A DNA stretch of 13,723 nucleotides from an uncultured Prevotella sp. GTDB taxonomy: Bacteria > Bacteroidota > Bacteroidia > Bacteroidales > Bacteroidaceae. Position numbers and translations under genes: made by a program. Positions 7,127 to 13,723 of the stretch are shown piece by piece (the first letter of the stretch is position 1; the number at the start of each line of letters is the position of its first letter). The notes below the pieces were generated by a model that was not told the DNA's origin, made no database searches, and saw only the letters and a list, made by a program, of their open reading frames with translations. The stretch covers positions 1-13,723 of the forward strand of contig UQPD01000063.1 of the NCBI GenBank assembly GCA_900542795.1. Direction: 5' to 3'.

Positions 7127-10100
7127 TTAGATGTTCTTGCCGTGGCAGTCCTTAAACTTTTTACCACTGCCGCAAGGACAGGGGTCGTTACGTCCAGGAG
7201 CCTTTTGCTTAACAATAGGTTGGTTGGGAGTTTCGCGTGTATCACGATTAGCAGCTGCAGCTGCTTCGGGATTACCCGCTTCATCCAATGATTCATGACT
7301 GGTAGTGAGGTTCTGCTGCTGAGAAGGTTCCTCTTCGGCTGCTTCTTTCACATCACTTGCCACTTGCACGGGAATTTGACCACGCATCAATGTAGCCACC
7401 GTCTCATTGTTAATGCGGTTCACCATCTTGTCAAAGAGTTGTACACTCTCAAGCTTAAACACGAGAAGGGGATCCTTCTGTTCGTACGAAGCATTTTGAA
7501 CAGACTTCTTCAACTCATCAAGTTCACGAAGGTTCTCCTTCCAAGCATCGTCAATGTTGTGAAGAATAATGGCCTTTTCAAAGTCTCTAACCACTTCCTT
7601 AGCCTCTGTTTCGTAAGCCTTCTTCAAGTTTGTGCGGATGTTATACATCAACTTACCATCGGTAATAGGCACGAGGATGTTTTCGTACATATCGCCTTGG
7701 TTTTCGTACACTTGCTTAATAACAGGCGTAGCCACTTCAGCCAAACGGTCAGTCTTACGCTTAAAGGCAGCCATTGCAGCCTCGAACGCCTTTTCGTAGA
7801 GGTCGTCACGCTTCATGCCGTCGAATTCCTCTTCTGTAAAGGGAACTTCCATGGCAAAGATTTCAATGAATGCTTCGCGGCAACCTTGGTAGTCGTTTTT
7901 ATCGATGATATTGATAACGCGATCCCAAATCATGTTGGCAATGTCCATGCCTACACGTTCACCCATCAAGGCGTGACGGCGCTTTTCGTAAATCACGGTA
8001 CGCTGCTTGTTCATTACGTCATCATATTCAAGCAAACGCTTACGAATGCCAAAGTTATTCTCCTCAACCTTGCGCTGAGCACGCTCAATGCTATTGTTAA
8101 TCATCTTAGCCTCAATCATCTCGCCATCCTTAAAGCCGAGTTTATCCATTACACGAGCAATACGTTCTGAGGCAAACAAACGCATCAAGTTATCTTCGAG
8201 CGATACGAAGAATACTGAAGAACCAGGGTCGCCCTGACGTCCTGCACGACCACGAAGCTGACGGTCTACACGACGGCTTTCATGGCGCTCTGTACCAATA
8301 ATAGCCAAACCACCTGCAGCCTTCACCTCATCGGTGAGCTTAATATCCGTACCACGACCTGCCATATTGGTAGCAATGGTTACAGCACCAAGCATGCGTT
8401 CTTCTTCCACTTGGTTACCCTCAGCATCTGTCACAACCACCTTACCCAAGTTGCTCTGACCAGCCTTGGCAACAATGTCAGCTTCCTTTTGGTGAAGCTT
8501 GGCATTCAACACCTGATGAGGAATTCCACGGAGTTGAAGCATACGGCTCAAAAGTTCGCTCACGTCTACGTTGGTTGTACCCACTAAGACAGGACGACCT
8601 GAAAGACGCATCTTCTCGATTTCTTCAATTACCGCTTTATACTTCTCGCGCTTAGTTTTGTAAACGCGGTCGTTCATATCGATACGTGCAATGGGACGAT
8701 TGGTAGGAATTTCCACTACATCGAGTTTGTAGATATTCCAAAATTCGCCTGCTTCTGTACTTGCTGTACCCGTCATACCTGCAAGTTTGTGGTACATGCG
8801 GAAGTAGTTCTGCAGCGTAATGGTTGCAAAGGTTTGTGTAGCAGCCTCCACCTTCACGTGCTCCTTAGCCTCAACAGCTTGGTGCAAGCCATCGCTCCAA
8901 CGACGACCTTCCATTATACGACCTGTCTGCTCGTCTACAATCTTTACCTGACCATCCATCACCACATATTCCTCGTTAATGCGGAACATTGTGTAGGCCT
9001 TAAGCAACTGTAAGATGGTGTGCACACGGTCGCTCTTCACAGCATAATCCTGCAAGAGTTCGTCCTTCTTGTTCACGCGTTCTTCCTCGCTCAGTGTGTT
9101 ATCTGCTTCGAGCGCTGAGAGTTCGCTGGTAATATCGGGGAGCACAAAGAGCTGATCATCGTGAACCTGGTCTGCAAGCCACTTGTTACCCTTGTCGGTC
9201 AAGTCTACGCTGTGCATCTTCTCGTCCACCACGAAGTAGAGGGGTTCAACAGCCTCGGGCATACGTCGGTTGTTGTTTTCCATATACACCTCTTCGGTTT
9301 TGAGCATACCAGCCTTGATGCCGTTTTCCGAAAGGAACTTAATGAGCGGATTGTTCTTAGGCAATGCCTTGTGGCTACGGAACAAAGCGAGGAAGCCCTC
9401 TTCGCTCTTTTCCTTATCGCCTGAGGCAATGAGTTGTTTTGCTTCAGCCAACAGTTTTGTGGCGAGCTTACGCTGCACTTCTACCAAACGTTCTACAAGA
9501 GGCTGATATTGTTCAAAGAGTTGGTCATCGCCCTTGGGCACAGGACCTGAGATAATCAACGGAGTACGCGCATCGTCAATCAACACAGAGTCAACCTCAT
9601 CGACAATGGCATAGTTGTGACGACGCTGCACAAGGTCCTTAGGACTCATTGCCATGTTGTCGCGCAAGTAGTCGAAACCAAACTCATTGTTTGTACCGAA
9701 AGTAATGTCTGCCTGATATGCACGACGACGGCTCTCTGAGTTAGGTTGGTGCTTATCGATGCAGTCTACTGAGAGTCCGTGGAACATGTAAAGTGGACCC
9801 ATCCATTCAGAGTCACGCTTAGCCAAATAGTCGTTCACGGTTACCACGTGCACACCGTTACCAGTCAAAGCGTTAAGGAATACGGGGAGCGTACCCACCA
9901 GGGTTTTACCTTCACCCGTTGCCATTTCAGCAATCTTACCTTGGTGCAATACCACACCACCAAAGAGCTGAACATCATAGTGCACCATATTCCATTTGGT
10001 GTCATTACCACCAGCAATCCAATGGTTCTGATAGATAGCCTTATCGCCTTCGATAGTTACAAAGTCGTGGCTTGCAGCCAATTCGCGGTCAAAGTCGTTA

Positions 10101-10492
10101 GCCGTAACCTCAATGGTTTCGTTCTCAGCAAAGCGGCGAGCGGTATCCTTCACAATGGCAAGAACCTCGGGGAGTGCATCATTGAGCGCAACTTCCATTT
10201 TGTCAAGCACTTGCGTTTCGAGTTTATCAATTTGGCTGAAGATTACCTCACGGTCTTCGATGGGCGTGTCCTCTATCTTCGACTTGAGTTCATCAATCTT
10301 CTCCTTGATGTCATCAGCCGAATGCTGAATGGTGTGTTGAATCTCTTTCGTTTTGGCACGTAATGCGTCATTGTCGAGTTCTTGAATTGCAGGATAAGCT
10401 GCCTTAATTTTTTCTACCCACGGCTGAATAAGTTTCATGTCGCGAGTTGACTTGTTGCCGAAAAGCTTGCTAAGAATTTTATTGATATCCAT
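7127..10492 (-). CDS. secA: SecA, preprotein translocase ATPase
   Basis: SecA drives unfolded preproteins through the SecYEG channel by ATP hydrolysis at the inner membrane. The 1121-residue product has Walker A MATGEGKT (190-197), the DEVD box (298-301), TNMAGRGTDIKL (708-719) and QLRGRAGRQGDPGSS (745-759) of the two helicase-like domains, the preprotein cross-linking region between them, the helical scaffold, and a C-terminal zinc motif with Cys1105, Cys1107, Cys1116 and His1117. E. coli SecA is 901 residues; extra length comes from a charged helical insertion near residues 60-105, additions around 325-510 and an Ala/Glu/Gln-rich linker (about 1045-1095). I chose the ATG at 10492: an in-frame ATG 15 codons upstream would add a charged tail unlike SecA, whereas MDINKILSKLFGNK matches the family start. 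I see no convincing promoter in the 152-bp gap upstream, which holds a palindrome CTATATATATAG and A-rich DNA. Confidence 0.97.
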   Translation of the reverse strand: MDINKILSKLFGNKSTRDMKLIQPWVEKIKAAYPAIQELDNDALRAKTKEIQHTIQHSADDIKEKIDELKSKIEDTPIEDREVIFSQIDKLETQVLDKMEVALNDALPEVLAIVKDTARRFAENETIEVTANDFDRELAASHDFVTIEGDKAIYQNHWIAGGNDTKWNMVHYDVQLFGGVVLHQGKIAEMATGEGKTLVGTLPVFLNALTGNGVHVVTVNDYLAKRDSEWMGPLYMFHGLSVDCIDKHQPNSESRRRAYQADITFGTNNEFGFDYLRDNMAMSPKDLVQRRHNYAIVDEVDSVLIDDARTPLIISGPVPKGDDQLFEQYQPLVERLVEVQRKLATKLLAEAKQLIASGDKEKSEEGFLALFRSHKALPKNNPLIKFLSENGIKAGMLKTEEVYMENNNRRMPEAVEPLYFVVDEKMHSVDLTDKGNKWLADQVHDDQLFVLPDITSELSALEADNTLSEEERVNKKDELLQDYAVKSDRVHTILQLLKAYTMFRINEEYVVMDGQVKIVDEQTGRIMEGRRWSDGLHQAVEAKEHVKVEAATQTFATITLQNYFRMYHKLAGMTGTASTEAGEFWNIYKLDVVEIPTNRPIARIDMNDRVYKTKREKYKAVIEEIEKMRLSGRPVLVGTTNVDVSELLSRMLQLRGIPHQVLNAKLHQKEADIVAKAGQSNLGKVVVTDAEGNQVEEERMLGAVTIATNMAGRGTDIKLTDEVKAAGGLAIIGTERHESRRVDRQLRGRAGRQGDPGSSVFFVSLEDNLMRLFASERIARVMDKLGFKDGEMIEAKMINNSIERAQRKVEENNFGIRKRLLEYDDVMNKQRTVIYEKRRHALMGERVGMDIANMIWDRVINIIDKNDYQGCREAFIEIFAMEVPFTEEEFDGMKRDDLYEKAFEAAMAAFKRKTDRLAEVATPVIKQVYENQGDMYENILVPITDGKLMYNIRTNLKKAYETEAKEVVRDFEKAIILHNIDDAWKENLRELDELKKSVQNASYEQKDPLLVFKLESVQLFDKMVNRINNETVATLMRGQIPVQVASDVKEAAEEEPSQQQNLTTSHESLDEAGNPEAAAAANRDTRETPNQPIVKQKAPGRNDPCPCGSGKKFKDCHGKNI

Positions 10493-10644
10493 ATTGTAGG
10501 TTTCCCACATCTCTGCCTCTCTCCTACCCCATTTCATAAGGAGGACTTTAGCCGAGAGTAGGGCTTTTTTTATTTTTGTTTGTAAGTGTTTTAATTCGTG
10601 CGCAACGGCTGTGGGCTGTTGCTATATATATAGGTATCCTTTTA

Positions 10645-12258
10645 TTAAAAAAGAGGAGCCACCCTACAAGCGTTAGGAGCACGAATACGCATCGCCTTCG
10701 ATAGCGTTGGAGCTATGTAGTCGATGGTGACGGGAGTTTCAATCGTTTCAGCCTTGAAGCCCTCGCCTAAAAATATAATGGGGAATGGAATGTACGATTC
10801 GCGTACAAGCTGACTTTCGTGCGTAGAATTGTTTACGAAGCGCCACCCAGGTGCCACCTCAATCAGCACATCGCCCGAATAACGTGGATTGTATCCGCCA
10901 CGCATGCGACTGATGCCAGGTGTCCAAGCGCCTTGCAACAAACGCGATGAGGTGTAAACATCCTTCACCCCCGAAAGTTGCAACAAAAAGTCTTGCGCAC
11001 GCTCCAACATCTCAGCCAAGTTAATTTGCTTTTGCTCAACAAGTTTGTGGTTAAGATAAATTTGCGTGCCGAGCGTAGACTCCACGTATTGTCCCTGACC
11101 ATAAACTGCCACAAAATACATATTGAGCAGTGCAGCCGAGCGTTCTACGTCGAAGGTACCCGTAGGTATGCGATATTTAGACAAATCGGCAGTTTCTTCA
11201 TCGGCATACCCTGTCGAAGTAATCACAAAAAGGGCATTGTTGCGTCCCACCTTGTGTTCAACCGATTTTATAAGTTGCGCCAAAGCATTATCTAAGCGCA
11301 CATAAGTGTCTTGCAACTCCATGGGACTTTCGCTCACCGTGCGGTGGTCGAGGTTTCCGGCATAGAGAGTCAAAGCCAAGTAATCGGTTATGGCATCCGT
11401 ACCCACCATTGTGCCGTTAATGCACTGTGTGGCAGCACGCACCACCTCCTCGTTTATCAGTCCGCTGGTTTTGTAAGAGGCAAATCGTCCTGCACCAGTA
11501 AACTTATGATTAAAGGGCTTTTTCATTCCTCCCGAAAGGAAGTAAGAAAAATTACCCACCAAGTCGCTCGAAGGTTTCCACGTCAGCGTTTTCAGTCTGT
11601 CGTCAAGCCTATTGCTATTGAGCACAGTTGTCCAACTGGGCAGTGCTTTGCCATAGTAAGAGGTTGAGCACCATTGTCCCGTTCGGTCATCAATCCACAC
11701 AGCTGCATCAGCAGCATGTCCTGCACTAAGTATGGCAGCATCGCGGAAAGGTGCAATAGCATAAACCAATGCTTTTCCCTCGGTAGCCACTTTAAGTTCA
11801 TCGCCTACAGTCGACACACCTAAAAAGGTGGGCGAAGAGGCATCCGTGGTTTGTAGTCCTGCGTAATTTTTATCGTTTACGCAAAACACAGGACGCAAGG
11901 TTTCGCGGTCGAGCCATTTCAAAGCTACTATGCCGTGATTGTAAGGAGTTGTCCCTGTGGCTAATGTAGCTGCAGCCGAAGCACGGTCTGGGCGATAGTG
12001 CGGATATTCAGCCTGTGCATAAACCCGTCCTTCATTCAACAAACGCACAAACCCTTCTTGTCCGTAAAGGGGCATAAAAGCGTTTAAGTAGTCTGTGCGA
12101 AGTTGATCAACCAATATATTCACCACAACTCGGGGTACACCTGTTCCTGCAGCTGCAGCACTTGTACCCGACAAAACAGTCATTGCTGTAAGCAACGACA
12201 CAAGTAGGGGCAAGCGCATAGCTGATGCGTGTGAGGAATATTTAGGATTTGAGGACAT
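10645..12258 (-). CDS. PafA-like alkaline phosphatase superfamily protein, probably catalytically dead
   Basis: The 537-residue product starts with an export signal (hydrophobic core about 15-31, Ala-rich end near 38) and follows the PafA-type phosphomonoesterase fold: NILVDQLRTDYL (47-58), TGTTPYNHGI (101-110), AILSAGHAADAAVW (175-188), TYVRLDNAL (318-326) and a C-terminal DYIAPTLS (513-520). By-eye alignment to PafA suggests that the nucleophile Thr is Arg92, the phosphate-contacting Asn, Lys and Arg are Leu113, Phe171 and Asp173, and three metal ligands are replaced (Gly301, Thr349, Gly350), while Asp51, His305 and His480 remain. The frame is intact over the full family length, so I infer a retained non-enzymatic periplasmic protein, such as a binder or scaffold, rather than a decaying gene. 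It lies 42 bp after the lnb-like gene and is probably co-transcribed with it. PafA assignment is fairly sure; loss of catalysis depends on the alignment. Confidence 0.85.
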   Translation of the reverse strand: MSSNPKYSSHASAMRLPLLVSLLTAMTVLSGTSAAAAGTGVPRVVVNILVDQLRTDYLNAFMPLYGQEGFVRLLNEGRVYAQAEYPHYRPDRASAAATLATGTTPYNHGIVALKWLDRETLRPVFCVNDKNYAGLQTTDASSPTFLGVSTVGDELKVATEGKALVYAIAPFRDAAILSAGHAADAAVWIDDRTGQWCSTSYYGKALPSWTTVLNSNRLDDRLKTLTWKPSSDLVGNFSYFLSGGMKKPFNHKFTGAGRFASYKTSGLINEEVVRAATQCINGTMVGTDAITDYLALTLYAGNLDHRTVSESPMELQDTYVRLDNALAQLIKSVEHKVGRNNALFVITSTGYADEETADLSKYRIPTGTFDVERSAALLNMYFVAVYGQGQYVESTLGTQIYLNHKLVEQKQINLAEMLERAQDFLLQLSGVKDVYTSSRLLQGAWTPGISRMRGGYNPRYSGDVLIEVAPGWRFVNNSTHESQLVRESYIPFPIIFLGEGFKAETIETPVTIDYIAPTLSKAMRIRAPNACRVAPLF

Positions 12259-12300
12259 GAATGAATAATGTATAATTAGTAGAATGTATAAGTAAATACA

Positions 12301-13533
12301 TTACTTAGCAAGAATGTAATACTTAATACTTAATATCTTTATTGCTCTAACCAGCAGTGTTGCTATGATAAAGTAAAGTTCGGGTGGAAACTTCTGCACA
12401 CCGCAAGCAGCTATAACTAAAGTAACTACCACAAGCACAACTTGTGCATAAGGCAGCCAATTACGTTTATGCTGAATAGCAGCCTTCATAAACCATGGGA
12501 ATGCCACAAGAGGCAATGGATTGAACAAAACAATAAGCCAGTTACTCCCCACAGCAGGATGTGCTGAAAAGAAAAACAGAAAACTAATGATGCACCCCGT
12601 AAGACCTTGCGCCACAAAAAGCAGCACATCGAATTGCCAACAGTTTTTGCGTTTCTTCCACTCGTAAACTATAATAGCCAATGCTACTACAAATAGCATG
12701 CCAAAGGCAACCATCGGACGCACTGGAAAGACATCTTTATCTTGGTATTGTGCAGGCAAAAGGGTGAGATGGGTTTTCACCAAAGGCAATACACCTTTTT
12801 CGGTCTTCACTTGGGCTTCACTCAAAAAGCGTTCAGCATAAAGCGGTGCAAACTCTTGCATACTGCGGTCAGCTGGTTGGTCTACCTCAGCACCGAGCAA
12901 AAGGTCTTGTCCAAAACGATTCCACGGACTGGCATCCGAAAACTCATGCACAATGTCGCGCAGTGTTTTCTGTTCATCAACCTTACCCCACAACACCTGT
13001 TCCTTTATAGGACTCAACACTTTGTCAAGCGCTCGCGTCGTGCAGTTGTCATAGAAGAAATTGTAACGATACACCGCATTGTGTGGGTCGAGGTTCCTTG
13101 CCAAAGCATCACGCACACGCACAGCTTCCTGATTGGTTAAATTAAGAATCTGCTCGTCAATGCCACGTCCTTCACGAACGTATGCTTCGTAAAAGAAACT
13201 ATAGGGAATAACGCTGAGTTCGTAGTCGGTATTGCCCAATATAAAACGCCACATAAAGTGGGGCTGCTTAAACGAGAAGGTGCCGTAATTAAACACCCAG
13301 TCACTTCCGTGCTCACCAAACTCCCGCACACGTATGGCAGTATGTCCATAAAGTTCGTAAACCAAAGTGCCTGGTGTACACGTAAGTATGCTAATCGACA
13401 CAGAGTCGCCCACAGGTTGTTCAGCAAGCTCCGTGTTACTATTTTGCGCAGCATTTTGTGCCACGACTTGCTGACTGTGTGCCGCAAAGGGCAACAGCAT
13501 CACCACCAATAGTATGTTAAGCAGTTGTTTCAT
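12301..13533 (-). CDS. lnb: Lnb-family (DUF4105) lipoprotein N-acyltransferase
   Basis: The 410-residue product has a signal peptide (1-20, probable cut after AHS), a periplasmic DUF4105 domain (about 45-240) and five hydrophobic segments at the C-terminus (about 271-290, 302-322, 331-349, 361-377, 384-400). This layout matches the Lnb family, reported in Bacteroides as the enzyme that adds the third acyl chain to the N-terminus of lipoproteins, replacing Lnt. His64 in YGHTAIR and Cys164 in DNCTTR are the obvious candidates for a Cys-His catalytic pair. I chose the ATG at 13533: the in-frame ATG at 13575 would lie about five nucleotides past the expected transcription start and would precede the signal peptide with a polar extension. 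A consensus promoter is directly upstream. The pseudo-phosphatase gene follows after 42 bp. DUF4105 assignment is strong; enzymatic activity is inferred from the family. Confidence 0.82.
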   Translation of the reverse strand: MKQLLNILLVVMLLPFAAHSQQVVAQNAAQNSNTELAEQPVGDSVSISILTCTPGTLVYELYGHTAIRVREFGEHGSDWVFNYGTFSFKQPHFMWRFILGNTDYELSVIPYSFFYEAYVREGRGIDEQILNLTNQEAVRVRDALARNLDPHNAVYRYNFFYDNCTTRALDKVLSPIKEQVLWGKVDEQKTLRDIVHEFSDASPWNRFGQDLLLGAEVDQPADRSMQEFAPLYAERFLSEAQVKTEKGVLPLVKTHLTLLPAQYQDKDVFPVRPMVAFGMLFVVALAIIVYEWKKRKNCWQFDVLLFVAQGLTGCIISFLFFFSAHPAVGSNWLIVLFNPLPLVAFPWFMKAAIQHKRNWLPYAQVVLVVVTLVIAACGVQKFPPELYFIIATLLVRAIKILSIKYYILAK

Positions 13534-13586
13534 TTTTTGTGAATAAGAGGTCCCGACTTTATTACCAGTCAACATTCTCTGCGCTG

Positions 13587-13619
13587 CAAAGTTACAAATT
13601 AAATTAAGAAAAAAGGAAA
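13587..13619 (-). promoter_or_regulatory. Bacteroidetes-type promoter for the lnb-like gene
   Basis: TTTC (13616-13619), 21 nt, then TAACTTTG (13587-13594) on the minus strand, an exact match to the TAnnTTTG -7 box and three of four at -33. A start near 13580 gives a leader of about 47 nt to the ATG at 13533, supporting that start. As no promoter or terminator is clear in the gaps after lnb or after the PafA-like gene, this promoter may serve all three genes down to secA. Confidence 0.75.
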
Positions 13620-13702
13620 TAAAAGTAAAAAGTAGCTTGTACGCCTCATTATTTCAGTAAAAAGAGACATATTAAAAGGCAAAGTATATTGATATAAATC
13701 GT

Positions 13703-13723
13703 CGTCCAGCAATAGGCTGGACG
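13703..13723. terminator. Hairpin at the right window edge, probable terminator
   Basis: Perfect 8-bp inverted repeat (CGTCCAGC and GCTGGACG) with a 5-nt loop, ending on the last base of the window. The G/C-rich stem and position upstream of the lnb promoter suggest the terminator of a neighbouring gene beyond the edge. On the minus strand it is followed by ACGATTTATAT, only weakly U-rich; the plus-strand flank is outside the window. Confidence 0.45.

Noticed and set aside
7295..8170. Long open frame of 291 codons on the plus strand, antisense to secA
   Set aside because: It lies wholly inside secA, has a Leu/His/Val-rich composition typical of a mirror frame and no recognisable motif or promoter.
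10493..10537. Upstream in-frame ATG that would extend SecA by 15 residues
   Set aside because: The extension is charged and unlike any SecA start, and the downstream ATG gives the typical N-terminus ahead of FGNKSTRDMK.
10550..10580. Plus-strand AGCC/GGCT hairpin followed by a long T-run, resembling a terminator
   Set aside because: The stem is only 4 bp, and no plus-strand gene precedes it; on the minus strand the T-run becomes an A-run upstream of secA.
12266..12303. 8-bp inverted repeat in the gap between the lnb-like and PafA-like genes
   Set aside because: Both arms are A/T-only except one G/C pair, the loop is 22 nt and one arm includes the stop codon; too weak to call.

Overview
The window reads as chromosomal core sequence from a Bacteroidales bacterium, most likely Prevotellaceae. 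The basis is protein similarity by eye (MreB, SecA and PurH look Bacteroides/Prevotella-like), two promoters matching the Bacteroidetes -33/-7 consensus (TAnnTTTG), A/T-rich gene leaders without Shine-Dalgarno sequences, and an Lnb-type (DUF4105) protein typical of Bacteroidetes. All nine genes I accept lie on the minus strand, so transcription runs right to left. I see no tRNA, rRNA, CRISPR array, insertion sequence or phage gene.

Right block (13723 to about 6960): a consensus promoter precedes an Lnb-family lipoprotein N-acyltransferase. A PafA-like member of the alkaline phosphatase superfamily follows and appears to have lost its nucleophile and half of its metal ligands. Then comes secA, the Sec translocase ATPase, followed by a 20-bp terminator hairpin. 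The three products concern protein export or the envelope.

Left block (6830 to 50): a second promoter drives a gene order familiar from Bacteroidetes, purH-mreB-mreC-mreD-mrdA-rodA. The last five encode the elongasome: the actin-like MreB filament, its MreC/MreD membrane partners, the PBP2 transpeptidase and the RodA glycosyltransferase, which together build lateral-wall peptidoglycan. The first gene is unusual. It encodes only the IMP cyclohydrolase half of PurH (197 residues), ends exactly at the domain boundary, and has no trace of the AICAR transformylase half before mreB.

The points most worth a second look are the probable pseudo-phosphatase beside lnb and secA, the single-domain PurH, three consecutive hairpins between mreB and mreC that could attenuate transcription, an insertion of about 100 residues with extra membrane segments in RodA, and a possible Cys3His metal site in PBP2. 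I found no wholly unknown multi-gene system; the window is mainly housekeeping DNA with unusual details.
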